A DNA stretch of 64,000 nt from Phlebotomus papatasi (lineage: Eukaryota > Arthropoda > Insecta > Diptera > Psychodidae). The position numbers and the translations under genes are program-made. Positions 45,256 to 55,804 of the stretch are shown here, piece by piece; within the stretch, counting starts at the first letter, position 1; every line of letters begins with the position of its first letter. The notes under the pieces were generated by a model. The model made no database searches and had not been told where the DNA came from. It saw nothing but the letters and a program-made list of their open reading frames with translations. The stretch lies in NCBI RefSeq assembly GCF_024763615.1, contig NC_077223.1, forward strand, positions 19,902,001 to 19,966,000, written 5' to 3'.

Positions 45256-46416
45256 TATACTTGTGCTATTTGTTGAGAAAATAGCATTATTCTGCCTTTC
45301 TGAAATGTTGACTTATATTAAAGAATTACTCGTCTATTTCCCAAAATACGAGATATTTAGTGAAAACCTTGGCAAATGGATTGATGAAATAAAATAATAC
45401 CACATTGTATGCCAGAACTTCTTACATCAGACGAATATAAGGGAATTGTTTGGGATGAAAATTTTGAAAGAAAGCACAATGAGCTTTTAATGGTTTCAAA
45501 GCAATAGAAATGACACTTTTTTTCATTCTGACAAGGGTTGAAGCTTTTCTTTCATCCATTCTCCGCCTATTCCCCCCTCCCCCTTCCACCCTTAGAAAAA
45601 AAAACATATTTGTTTGACTTCCATTCTATCTTTAGAAAATCCATTAGGCACAGAAAAGGAAAATAATTTACCTCAAGTTCAATGTAAGGAAAAAGGGATA
45701 TCAAATATAAATTGAAAATCTAACCAAACCACACCACATCATATCCTGACGGAAGATATTAATTAAATTTCAGTGGGGGAAAACATGGTGCACTAACGAA
45801 AAGGATGATGTCGTATAAGAAAATTTAACGCTTGTTACAAAACTGAGAGCATCACACAGAGTGATTATTTCATTATTCAGAATTTGTGGGAGATTAATTT
45901 CATACAACTAAGTTGGAGAGCTTTTGGTGTGGAGAGTTATGTATCAGTAGGTGACATTTGTGGACTTTATGCTACCAAAGTATTTATTGAGGTCACAATT
46001 TATGTAACTTTGTTATTAAGTTTTAATACTATTATAACGTTCGACTATGATACAGTGTTGTGGAGTGCAAAATGGATTTTAATGGCTGTATCCATCATAT
46101 TTTTATCACCATATATATACCCCACAAATATCATTCCATGTTAGCAGAATTTTCCCATACTCTGGGCTTCTGCTGTGTAAGATAAAATAAAAGACATTTT
46201 GAAAATCCACAAATGCTACAGAGAAAGAGACCGATTCATAAAAAATAATAGCATGGCTATTTTACGTGATTGTTGTAATTTGCACCTTTCCGCACAGACA
46301 CACAATATTCATCCCACCCTCCCCACATCGACGGCAGGGTGAGCCACAAAACTTGCAATAGAAAGTCAGACGTTAAAAAGGAACAGGAAAATCAAATTTA
46401 CTTGAATTTTCCTATA
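45256..46416. other. Unassigned intron sequence
   Basis: The 86-codon frame at 45884-46144 (plus) is hydrophobic in its second half but unrecognised. No repeat match. Confidence 0.4.
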
Positions 46417-46939
46417 GGGAAAACTGGGGCAGCATCGAACATGGGGTAGCACCGAACACTGAATTTTATTTCTAAACTGCTTGGACTGTGACGATCATTT
46501 TTTCAGTGGACAACCATTCTTACGTGGAGGACTACAACCATTATGGCACCCCAACTTCATACGATTTAATCGAAGACTGATTAATCGAAAAATCTACACA
46601 CTTGAGAGAAATCCGAAAAAGTTAAAATAACATTCTGGAAATGTTTATTTTACCCTGCAATATTGATCCGAAATCGGTGTAAATATTGTGCTTTTTAGGT
46701 GTATTAGGGGTTAAAGTTACCCTTTTTCATGCTAATTTTACCCTTAAAAAGGTGCAAAATTAACATTAAAAAATGTTGATATATTTTTACACCTAAAAAG
46801 TGTTAAAATTATGAAGAAAAAAATTTAATCGCATCTCCATTTTTTTCTCAGTGCACCCGGTATCTATGAATTCATACAGGTCTCGTCCTCTGAAGTCTAA
46901 TATCTACTACCCCGTGTTCGGTGATATCCCAGTTTTCCC
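46417..46939. mobile_element. TE-D MITE interrupted by TE-A
   Basis: TA-flanked ends GGGAAAACTGGGGCAGCATC and the inverse (GTGATATCCCAGTTTTCCC). Subterminal GGGGTAGCACCGAACACTG and its inverse (CCCCGTGTTCGGTG) match 24644-24855. Confidence 0.82.
46597..46853 (-). mobile_element. TE-A MITE copy 7 (reverse, nested in TE-D)
   Basis: Reverse orientation, from CTTGAGAGAAATCCGAAAAA to TTTTTTCTCAGTG. The left terminus reads CACACTTGAGAG and the right flank is not TA, so the ends have mutated. Confidence 0.88.
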
Positions 46940-46969
46940 TACGGTATGTCGATTGAAGGAAATCTGTAA

Positions 46970-47027
46970 TGAACGATGGAAAGAAGTAGTAGTAAGTACA
47001 TTATCCACTACTTCTTTCCATCGTTCA
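46970..47027. repeat. Perfect 21-bp hairpin with 16-nt loop
   Basis: The left arm 46970-46990 (starting TGAACGATGG) and right arm 47007-47027 (ending CCATCGTTCA) are exactly complementary over 21 bp and mismatch immediately outside. Loop 46991-47006. It lies just outside the TE-D element. Confidence 0.9.
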
Positions 47028-47524
47028 AAGTGACAAAAATGACATTAAATGATTTTGTCTTATAGAGGCTTGTATGGTAATCTTCTGATGTTGTCGAACG
47101 ACTCCATGACCGACAATTGAACGAAATGTCGATCAACAAATCCTAAACTAGTTCTTCTAGAGCTTTTTTGAAGTAATTCAACATCGAGATAACGACAATT
47201 CGAATCCTCGTAGCGTTGAAAAAAATTTCGTTGTCCTTCACGAGATTTATTAATAAGATTTAACTTCTTATGCGTGAATGTCGAAAAATAACATCTAGAT
47301 ATAAAATATGTAGAATTTCCTTCTCTTCATAACTTATCAGCACAATTTTTTCACAAATTTGAAAACGAGTTGGTCAATGAAACTTGGTATATCCTTAAAA
47401 CTTGGACCCATGAAATTCATTGGTGATAGTCCTAGATTTCAGATATTTTTTCGTTCACTTTATGTGGCTAGGTCAGAAAGGTCAAAAATTAGTTTTTCGT
47501 GTGAGGACGGTAAATAGTGAGTAA

Positions 47525-48039
47525 TGGTGCTATTCCAATGAAAAAGTGACCATGTTTTTCTAGCACATTAGTGTTCTCAAGTACTAAAAAGACCATGACT
47601 GTTCCCACATGTTATTTCAATTAATGTCAAATGGCATTGTGATCGGGTGAAAGCTTGCTCGGAGGGAATATTCGAATTCGGATTTCGGTTGAACTTTTCT
47701 TTTGTGTCGGTTCCGGTCATGACTATTTGGTGATTTTGAAACACGACGAGGACTGGGGAAAATATGAAGTTTTTGTGCAGACAGAAGAACCTTACATCTT
47801 GTCAATCATGATAAAGAAAATGTAGAAAATACTATGAAAGTGAAAACATTAAATTAATCTTGTCGATTTCCTAACCGAAATTCGAATTCGAATATTCCCG
47901 CCGAGAAAGCTTTCACCCCCGATCACAATGCCATCTGACATTCATTGAAATAACATGTGGGAACAGTCATGGTCTTTTTAGTACTTGAGAACAGAAATGT
48001 ACTAAAAAACATGCTCATTTTTTCATTAGAATAGCACCA
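47525..48039. mobile_element. TE-I foldback with about 165-bp arms
   Basis: The ends TGGTGCTATTCCAATGAAAA and the inverse (GAATAGCACCA) lead into long arms sharing AAAAAGACCATGACTGTTCC, CACATGTTATTTCAAT, GGCATTGTGATCGG and ATATTCGAATTCG. It is the best preserved foldback of this family. Confidence 0.88.
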
Positions 48040-48732
48040 GAACAACAGAGACTTTTCTTGTCAGTTGAACACTTTCTTTTCAATTAATAACTGGTAATGT
48101 GGCATAAGGATTTTCTCAGTATTGTTTTTACCTTTATAAGAAATAATATCGCAATTAAAAAGAACCAGAGACTGAGGGACAAACTCAGAATTTCTTCAGC
48201 CAGAGAAATGATTCATTAGAATATTCCATTTGAAAATTCAATTTATTCCACAAATTTATAAATTTAATATTCGTTTATAATTTAAAATAAATTCAAAAAA
48301 TAGTATATGTAACTTAAGAGTAAAGTGAATCGAACTGAATTCAATTCAATTGAATTTATTTCCATTTCATTTTTAATCCTTTCCACTCCCATGTGTCCTT
48401 TTCCGTCTTAACATTGATATCAACCTCCAGGACCAAGTGCTAGAAATGTCCCTTCACTGGCTGTATGTTTTAGTTTTAAAATTATTATGTTCTACGTTTT
48501 CAATGCTGGTCGATCAGTTGGGGCTGGATTATACCCAAAGCTAATCATCAGTTCGTTAATTGTTTTATAACCTATTATTTGGTCAAATTTGGATTGTTTT
48601 TTTGAGGTACTCAGTCACAAAGCTATTTTAAATTACAAGAGTCGACCATTGACTTTTTTAATAAATTCCTCTGACCTTGAATTGTCTACTAAAAAAAGTA
48701 ATGATGGTGATTTGAAGGTAAGGGAAACTTCT
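48040..48732. other. Unassigned intron sequence
   Basis: No repeat or coding region recognised. Confidence 0.4.
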
Positions 48733-48845
48733 GTAAAATTTCCGCAGATATTCCACATAAACTCCGCAGGAATTGAACAGAAGTTCTGCGAAAATTCCGC
48801 AGAAATTCTGTGCAAATTCCACAGAAATTCCGCGAAAATTCGGCA
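48733..48845. repeat. Short-period repeat (about 11-12 nt unit)
   Basis: Degenerate units of the type AAATTCCGCAGA, AAATTCTGTGCA, AAATTCCACAGA follow each other. The array leaves open frames on both strands (48589-48927 plus; 48633-48889 minus in several frames) that are artefacts of the unit. It resembles the 10808 satellite in style: short, AATTC-centred, nearly self-complementary. Confidence 0.8.
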
Positions 48846-48864
48846 GAAAAATAGGAAGCAACAC

Positions 48865-48964
48865 AAAAAAGTCGATAATGCAGAAGCACTTGATGCCAGT
48901 AACGTGCTAAAAAAAAGTTTAGAATAAAGATTTTCCCTTTTTATTTTTCATTGGAATAGCATCA
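48865..48964. mobile_element. TE-I right-end fragment
   Basis: GTCGATAATGCAGAAGCACTT, then a poly-A stretch and TTTTTCATTGGAATAGCAT match the right arms of the 9130 and 47525 copies. The left arm has been lost or replaced by the short-period repeat. Confidence 0.65.
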
Positions 48965-49523
48965 TTACTCATTAACCCTGGTTTTTAGGTCATATTATCT
49001 TATATGAGTATTACTTATAACAGCTTTGCGATTTTACTATTCCTCACCCATTATTGTGATTTTTACTACTTAATCGTATTGATGTCATTTGTTTTTTATT
49101 TTTTTCTGTAAAAAAAAACTTAAGCTACCCAACTAGTAGTCTAAATCAAAAATCGTCAACTTTTAATGCTTCCACAATTGAGTTCCCTTCACTTTAAATA
49201 CTGAAGTAGTATAAAAATTACGTATGTAACTATTAAATACTTTTTAGTAGTTAATTATATTTGTGATTAAGCATGTGAAACATTGAACCCTGGATTTAAA
49301 AGTAAAATAGTACTTTGCTTACGTAGATAGTGAACCCCCTTCCAATATGTTACCAGTCAATAAAAAATTCCATGATTATATTCCATAAATTGCAATTTTT
49401 GTGTTCACCCTGCACATTCAATATAACATGGAACAAATATAAAGCACTGTGACCATAGTGATAAAAAACACGTTATAGTACCAATAAAATATGAGTAGGT
49501 ATAATAATAATAGTGTTACTCAC
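48965..49523. other. Unassigned intron sequence next to the exon donor
   Basis: AT-rich sequence with no element recognised. It forms the 5' end of the 43.8-kb intron. Confidence 0.5.
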
Positions 49524-49670
49524 CGGAACAAGAAATCTTCTCACTTCAGCCAGGGCGTAGGCTATTCGTGCATGAGCTTCAGCCGGTGCTGCAAATGTTG
49601 ATATTTCAACGTGCAAATCTTCAGATAAATGGGAATATCTTGGATCTCCACTCAATCGTAATTCCTCCTC
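49524..49670 (-). CDS. qkr58E-like: KH-domain C-terminal exon of KHDRBS/quaking-related protein
   Basis: This 147-nt exon is exactly 49 codons, with acceptor TCTGCACAG before 49670 and donor GTTCCG|GTGAGT after 49524. The peptide starts EEELRLSGDPRYSHL and continues with SEDLHVEISTFAAPAEAH, then ARIAYALAEVRRFLVP. This is the extended variable loop, third strand and final helix of the STAR-type KH domain. All key blocks of the family are present with no frameshift or stop. It reads in frame from the exon ending at 50016 and into the exon starting at 5712. The intron that follows is about 43.8 kb, so this junction is the one most in need of transcript support. The conserved VP-DYHDDIRQEQ join across it argues strongly that it is right. 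Confidence 0.93.
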
Positions 49671-50015
49671 CTGTGCAGACAAAAATTCAAAATGAAACTC
49701 ATGCATTATATGCTTCAAATGATAACAAAATTTAAATGAACTTTTCTTTCTCAACATTAGCATTTTGTATTTTCTATTAAAATCATAAATATTTTAATTT
49801 AATTATGAATTCCCTTAAAATTTAATTTACAAAATAGCTTTAGCCAGAGAAAGTTTCGAGTGTTTTATCTCTACACGTCACTTTAATTCAAAACTTTCCA
49901 ATCGAATATCCAAAATAAATTTCACTCTGTAGTCAGCATATTAAGTAGAATAAGGGCATGGTAATCCATAAATTTTGTAACTTTTCTTTCTCTGCCAAAG
50001 CATTAAGAAACTCAC

Positions 50016-50132
50016 CTTTTTCCGATCCTTCATTGATCCTCGACCAAGAACAGCCATTTTACACATTGTATCCTCTTGAAGACGCTTCATGGAGTTTCCT
50101 TTGGGACCAAGTAGTTTTCCCACGAAATTAAA
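50016..50132 (-). CDS. qkr58E-like: KH-domain core exon (GxxG loop) of KHDRBS/quaking-related protein
   Basis: This 117-nt exon is exactly 39 codons, phase 0 at both ends. Its acceptor is CTCACAG before 50132 and its donor is AAAAAG|GTGAGT after 50016. The peptide begins FNFVGKLLGPKGNS and continues through MKRLQEDTMCKMAVLGRGS to DRKK. It carries the KH signature GxxG loop as G-P-K-G (codons 9-12, about 50108-50097), the RNA-contacting element of KH domains, with the preceding VGKLLG helix. A methionine codon 15 nt upstream of the acceptor is intronic and is not a real start. It is separated from the upstream exon by a 4.9-kb intron and from the next exon by only 345 bp. Identity as a STAR KH domain is very secure. 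Confidence 0.95.
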
Positions 50133-50936
50133 CTGTGAGTTTTCCATCCATCAGTGTTTACATGTTGTGACCAGGCCCAACATAGATGGGGGAGTGCAAT
50201 AAAACAGAATAACATTTACTTTAAGAGACTATCTTGTTTTCCTTTTAGTGACTCTGGAGACTTTACGGCAAAATAGAGGAAGGGAGTAATTGTGGCTTTA
50301 AGATAAGGAGAGGCAATCGTAAAGTATTTAGTTTGCATTAAAACATTGCCAATTATGTTTTTTCTATGGGTAATTTTTTCCTAGAATATTGCAGAGAAAG
50401 TTTTCGAATAATTGTAACATTTATCCAGGGAGTGTTTTATTGCTCGAAACTCAGAGAGAAGAGCATAACATAGTTTGTTATAGTTCTCCATTATTATTCG
50501 ATTTTTTCCCTAAAACTTAACTTGAGATTATTATAATTTTCCTTCTATTTGAATACTTTTCCTTATATATGAATATTGCGTATAACTAATAAATGAGAAC
50601 TATTACTATTTTTTTAAGCAATAAAATTATTATAAAGTAATAAAATTATAAAAAAATACCTATGTTAGACGTCGCATTAATATTTTTGTGAAGTTAAATT
50701 TTAAAGCAGAGTTAAAATACACTTTTTAAACAAACTTCTCTGAACTCGAACGTAAATAAATTATCTAACTTTGATTGTGTTTCCATAGATGCATTCGAAA
50801 TTAGTAATACTTCTGTAAATGGTAGGGGGATACTCGTCAGTTTTATATACTTTGCACACTTCGCATATAGCATTGGGGCTTCTTTTTTACAACACCACAA
50901 AACAGGTAAACTCCTATAAAAAAAAGGAGGAACTGC
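50133..50936. other. Unassigned intron sequence
   Basis: The frame at 50990-50712 (minus) overlaps the start of a TE-G-like element and shows no motif. Confidence 0.4.
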
Positions 50937-51812
50937 TTGTAATTTCGGACAGCTCGTAATTTTGGACACTTTGAGGGTAAAGTCGGACACTAAAAATTAA
51001 TTGAATAAAATTATGGAATTTTCTTCTAATATTTAATTAACAATGTATTCTATTTAAATATTTATTCTTTTTAAAAGATATTAGCACTAAATTCATTCAA
51101 TTTTGAATATGATTTGAATTTAAATAGCTTTGTTTAAACTTCAGTGTTAGCAGTTTCTTAAGAGAAATATGACAGAACTTTTGTCAGTGATTTATCAATG
51201 AGGTGATATTTATTATTTTATTTTTTTTATTAGGGTTATCTGAAAGATGTTTGCCCCGATCTTTTTTTAGTTTTACTCATAATTAAATGCTTAAAAAAAA
51301 CAAAAAAGCATCATCTCTACGAACGAGATACATTGCAAAAATCTTTAAAAGAGACCCGGAAAGGTAAGGGAATATGTGAGTCCGCGCCTACATAGAGTGC
51401 GGAAGTGAACTCTCTTTAGTGACTTACATAGAAGATTTCCGGGCTCCTTGGGGCACCCTATGGTTCCTTCTCATAAACAGGAATAGGGTTTGGTAAGTTA
51501 GATTCTTAAAATGAACCACAATGGTCATTCCATTGTGATAGATTAGCTGTCCAAAGCTACAAGCAAAAGATGTCCAAAATAAGAAGCAAGAGATATCCAA
51601 AATTAGTCAAATTCATGTCTGCCTCTTTATTCATTTTTAAACGTGTTAAGATTAATTTTAGAAAAAGCAAAGCGATAAACTATTTTTCAAGGTTCTGAAC
51701 AACACTTCTGAAAAGGAAGTGAGAATGATTTTTTGAATTTGTATTGAAAATATTACACTTCAAACTTAGGACATTGTTACTTACATGCATCGTGTCCCAA
51801 ATTACAAACAAC
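50937..51812 (-). mobile_element. Diverged TE-G element
   Basis: Contains TCGTAATTTTGGACACTTTG and the AATATTTATTCTTTTTAAAA block. It keeps the conserved core around 51310-51365 (CATCATCTCTACGAACGAGA, GACCCGGAAAGG) and the right-hand AACACTTCTGAAAAGGAAG segment, in reverse order relative to 13546. The terminal GGG/CCC bases are not preserved. Confidence 0.72.
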
Positions 51813-52343
51813 CTCTATTACAAATCTTTAATTTCAATGATTCGCAACGAGGAAAGCAATTCATAATATGAATTACAGAATGTACGAATGTACCCTCTAG
51901 AGTTAAATTGCAAACTTATAAACCTAATAATTTTATTTTTAAATTACCAAATGAAAATATGATAAATTAGTTAGAACGAAAACATAAACATACAGAGACC
52001 AACCAAAGGCTTTTTTTTTCACTAAAATCAGATTTTGTTTAATTTAATAAAATAATATATTAACGTTTTTGATCCTAATCCTAATGCTTCCTTATGGAAC
52101 ACCTAATGAGTTTCGTTCTTTAATTAATTAAATAATTTATTTATTTAAATACAGGATGAGTCAATTAAACTGCAACTAAATTTAGATCGCTTTAACTTTA
52201 AAAGCATTCGGGACACCATGCTCAAATTTTGCATAAAGTCAGTTCATTTTATTGGTTACAAGCCCACAAAAGCATTTATGAAATTTTTTTGTGATTTTCT
52301 TTTATCAGTAATGGCATTCAAAAATGATGGCGCGATTGCTCTA
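51813..52343. other. Unassigned intron sequence
   Basis: AT-rich, no recognised element. Confidence 0.4.
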
Positions 52344-52592
52344 GGGTAAAGTGATACAAGTTGGACATAGTGTTACAAGTTGGACAATTCGCCGGTACAA
52401 GTTGGACATGGCTTTTTTCTTGATAAATACAGTACAAAATTTGTTTTTAAGCACAAGGAACCAAATTATAAAACCAAAGCATTAAAAACATACAAATAAA
52501 AATGAAGTACTAAATTTATCAAGAAAAAAAGCCCTGTCCAAATTGTACCATTGCCCAACTTGTACTACTATCCAAATTGTACCACTTTACCC
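52344..52592. mobile_element. TE-K MITE (249 bp)
   Basis: TA-flanked. The ends are GGGTAAAGTGATACAAGTTG and the inverse (CAAATTGTACCACTTTACCC). Each arm carries three spaced copies of ACAAGTTGGACA-type words, then CTTTTTTCTTGATAAAT. Confidence 0.87.
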
Positions 52593-52707
52593 TATATTTA
52601 ACCGGAAAGGTTCCAATGATTATCTTTAGGTCCCTTCAAAACCTGAATGGGATTAAGTCTTTTGAGTTTTGAAATATAACTCGATACAGGGATACTGCCA
52701 GCATTAA

Positions 52708-53018
52708 AAAGCCCAGATAAGCTTATGGTAGCTGAGATTCTTTACAGGTGACCTCGAAATGCGTGCAACTCGAGGTGCTTGCAACTCGGAATACGTGAAA
52801 ATTTGATTGTGAGTTGAATTTTGGGGGTAAAAAATCACGTCGAGCAAACGGTTCTCGGACACCGAAATGGATACAATTGGCTCGTCGCGATTCTTTACCC
52901 CCAAAATTCAACTCACAATCGAATTTTCACGCATTCCGAGTTGCAAGTACCCCGAGTTGCACGCATTTTGAGGTCACCTGTAAAGAATCTCAGCTACCAT
53001 AAGCTTATCTGGGCTTAT
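52708..53018. repeat. 310-bp foldback with about 145-bp arms
   Basis: The left arm from 52711 (GCCCAGATAAGCTTATGG...) pairs with the right arm ending near 53014. Shared words include GAGATTCTTTACAGGTGACC, GAATGCGTGAAAATT-type and GAGTTGAATTTTGGGGGTAA. Only a few mismatches lie along the arms; the loop is about 40 nt near 52840-52880. The opposing open frames (52704-52911 minus, 52814-53195 plus) translate to nearly the same peptide because they are the same sequence inverted. Confidence 0.92.
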
Positions 53019-54060
53019 CACTGGTCATTTACTATTTTAAATAGTCTGATTAGGGAAGACCAACAAAAAAAAAGTTCATTGAAATCGGTTAATAAACATA
53101 AGAGTCCGGTCCATATGGATATGGTAAGGGTCGGGGTACAGATGGTAGTGGGTTGGGGTAGAGATGGATGGGACCCATCGTTAGAAAGATCTTGATCTCA
53201 GATATAATATAAACTAAAATTTTGTCATAATCACTTCAGAAACACCAAAAATGCAGTCAGGTCATGACATTTTTGGTTATAGCTTGGGTCAGGGAACATC
53301 GAGGGTGGAGTGCGACCCACCGTTGGAAAGGTCTCGACCTCAGCTACAACATATTAAGATTTAAAGAAAAAAGCATCGTCTAGTTTTCCAAATATTCGCG
53401 ATCGATTAATCGAAAATTGATTTTTCGATTAATTAAACTTTAGATTTTATCGGATGAAATTGAGATGTCATAAGGGTCGTAGTACTCAACGAGAGCTTTC
53501 CAAAACACCAAAATTTTTCGATTTCCGATAATTAGAACCGGAGGTATGGCCATTTGAAAATTGAATTTTTAACCCCTCTAGCTCTGGTCAGGTCTGGTCA
53601 GGTGGCTCTGGTACAAAGAAAATTCTCTCGACTTCTCCAGAAGGAGCATTTTGTTGGTCAATGTCATGACTAAAATATACCAGAGTGTCAATCCGCTGAA
53701 GGCAGCCCTTCGTCTTGAATGAGCTCACATGCCGGAGTCTCATGTTCGAGCAGCATGTGATGCGTTCATTGATTAACACAGGCCTATTATCCATTCCAAA
53801 GGTGATTTTATTCAAAATTTTAAATAAATTCTCAAATGTTGACTATTTTCTGACTTTTTCACCTTTACGTCAATAAATTTCATTTTCAAATAAAAAATAG
53901 AGCACTTTCAAAAGTTGCAGTTCAATTGACTCACCCTGTATAAGGAGTACATTTAAGAAAATACAAACTGTAAAACTTATTTTCTTTTCTTTTTGAGAAT
54001 CTTTCTTAAATTTTTGTTCTGTTAAACTATTAGAAGATTTGTAAAACTTTTTAAAAGGCA
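53019..54060. other. Unassigned intron sequence, possibly old repeat
   Basis: Two similar stretches, GGGACCCATCGTTAGAAAGA with TCTTGATCTCAG and GCGACCCACCGTTGGAAAGG with TCTCGACCTCAG, lie about 145 bp apart (53170, 53310). This suggests a diverged internal duplication. Class unknown. Confidence 0.4.
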
Positions 54061-55065
54061 TCTTTTAAAATCTTTCTCAAAGATATTATTTCTTAAATCA
54101 ATTCAAAACTCAAACATCAAACACTTTGTATTTAAATTTTCTCAGAGCTCAAGATTTGAGTAAAATTGTTTCATCCTTTTATATAATATTTTTCGCGTTT
54201 TTCGCTCTAATAAAACTCTTTACTTATGTTGAAAAATGTATTATGGAAAAGTTATTGAAGAAGGAGAAACAGTAACTGGACATTGGGTAGGGCGAAAAAA
54301 GGCCAGGATAAATGTGAAAAAGGAAAATTTCGACATGAACTAAAAATTATTCTTGACTTCACTCCACAATTTGCTCCAATATCTCTATGTATATAGTATT
54401 ATATATGCATAGATATATTATCTGGTGAAAAGGTCTTCCCCTATTCCCAAGCTGTCTTAAGGATAGCAGTGAAACTTCAAAACTCTCTCTCTCTCTATAG
54501 CCTTTTCCATTGGGGCATGGGGTATGGAACCATTATAGAGGGTCGTTTTCATAATGATGGCATTTCAAATTTATTGAGTATAAATCAGTAATGATGCCAA
54601 GTACATCCACTCTAAGTATATGTACATAGAAATTGATAATATGGAGAAGGGAAGGGTAGCACGTGCATAAAATAATAAGAGGAAAAATTACAAGTATTTC
54701 AACTCAACTCGATTAAAAGATCATTTCTTAACATAAAAATTCAATTAATCCCAAGATGTTGGATAATAAGTAATTGAATGTATAATAATTTTTACATCAT
54801 CCTAACCAGTTTATTCAATTAAATTCTGTAGAATTTATAATTCTGCATATTAAAGAATATATACCATCAGATGGATTTTTTTAACGAGTTCCAATGGAAA
54901 ATCAATATCAAAACGATTTTAATATCTTTGGGTTTTGTGAATAAATTCCCCGTGCAAATCTCCTTTTTTGTTAAAATAACACGAATAATTCAATTTGGAC
55001 AATTATAAATGAAATTTAAAGGGCTAGGAGGGAAAAAAGGGACAAAATCAGGGATTTAATGTTAC
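54061..55065. other. Unassigned intron sequence
   Basis: AT-rich with a short CT microsatellite near 54485. No element or gene recognised. Confidence 0.45.
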
Positions 55066-55163
55066 CTTGGGATGATCCCTTACAGGAACCGCCACCCTAA
55101 CAGCCACCTTTATTGGTTTATCTCTTGTGATGTCCAAAAGACGACTCTTCTCACTCGATGATC
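55066..55163 (-). CDS. qkr58E-like: Internal exon of KHDRBS/quaking-related RNA-binding protein: start of KH domain
   Basis: This is the most upstream exon visible of a STAR-family RNA-binding protein (KHDRBS/Sam68/qkr58E group), nuclear proteins that bind RNA and influence splicing. It is 98 nt and bounded on the minus strand by an acceptor (CCTTTCCAG before 55163) and a donor (AAG|GTAAC after 55066). Two nt complete a codon from an unseen exon, then 32 codons follow, ending in phase 0. The peptide contains LLDITRDKPIKVAVRV and then PVRDHPK, the conserved run-up and first strand of the STAR KH domain. It joins in frame to the exon at 50132. The preceding exons, which should carry the QUA1 dimerisation segment, are not recognisable between here and 64000 and probably lie beyond the right edge. 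Family assignment is from remembered family conservation; exact orthology among the qkr58E/qkr54B/kep1 paralogues is not resolved. Confidence 0.9.
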
Positions 55164-55804
55164 CTGGAAAGGAGATAAGAAAGAAATCCCATAATTCTCA
55201 TCATGCCAACACATATACTCAAGCAATTAATCTCTGATTGATTATCCCATTTAATCCTAAAACTTGCTCAGCTAATACACTCTATACAGCGTTATTAAAT
55301 AATAATGCGTATTAAAATCCTAGCTTAAATCTCTATCCACTTCGCTTCAAGAGTCATAAGGAGAAAGAGGAAATCTCCATCATTTTATACATTATCATCT
55401 ATTTCGACGAGAAAAAAAGGCAATATAGAAAAATGTATGATATTCAACAAGTTTCATCGCTTTTCCGCTATGAAACATTTTTTGGGGACTATATGGAGAG
55501 AAATATTTCCTTTTTGTATACACACTCAGTTAATAAATTATAGGACCACACTTTTAGTTTCAAATTAATGACCGAAGTAGTAAAATAAACTAATTTGTGA
55601 TATACACATTATTTGTTTTTAAACTTTTTTATGTTATTTCCAAAAGAACTCTTTTTCGGTTAATTTTAATTTTTAGTCAAAAAAAAAGAAAAGTAATGTG
55701 AAATTGCATAAAACCTGAAATACAAAAATTTAAAGGGAGTGCCTCATTCCCATTTTTACCAACAAGGGTTTCTAGTTTCGAGTTTAGCGATTTTTCAGTC
55801 GAAT
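55164..55804. other. Unassigned intron sequence upstream of the first visible exon
   Basis: Contains the splice acceptor tract for the exon at 55163. Nothing else recognised. Confidence 0.45.

Larger units (their letters stand above)
5232..55163 (-). other. qkr58E-like: Partial gene span of the STAR-family RNA-binding gene
   Basis: The four exons join without a stop to give 280 complete codons containing a full KH domain. Introns from 5' to 3' are 55065-50133, 50015-49671 and 49523-5713; all are GT-AG on the minus strand. The last is about 43.8 kb and holds most of the transposon-derived sequence in the window. Both gene ends are missing. I see no second gene nested in the introns that I can name. 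Confidence 0.88.

Noticed and set aside
48589..48927. 112-codon frame (plus) and three overlapping minus frames
   Set aside because: Mostly composed of a short-period repeat and a TE-I end; no independent coding signal.
52704..53195. Open frames of 62-124 codons on opposite strands with similar peptides
   Set aside because: They are the two arms of one foldback read on opposite strands; similarity is a consequence of the inversion.
54480..54500. CT microsatellite
   Set aside because: Short and common; not worth a separate entry.
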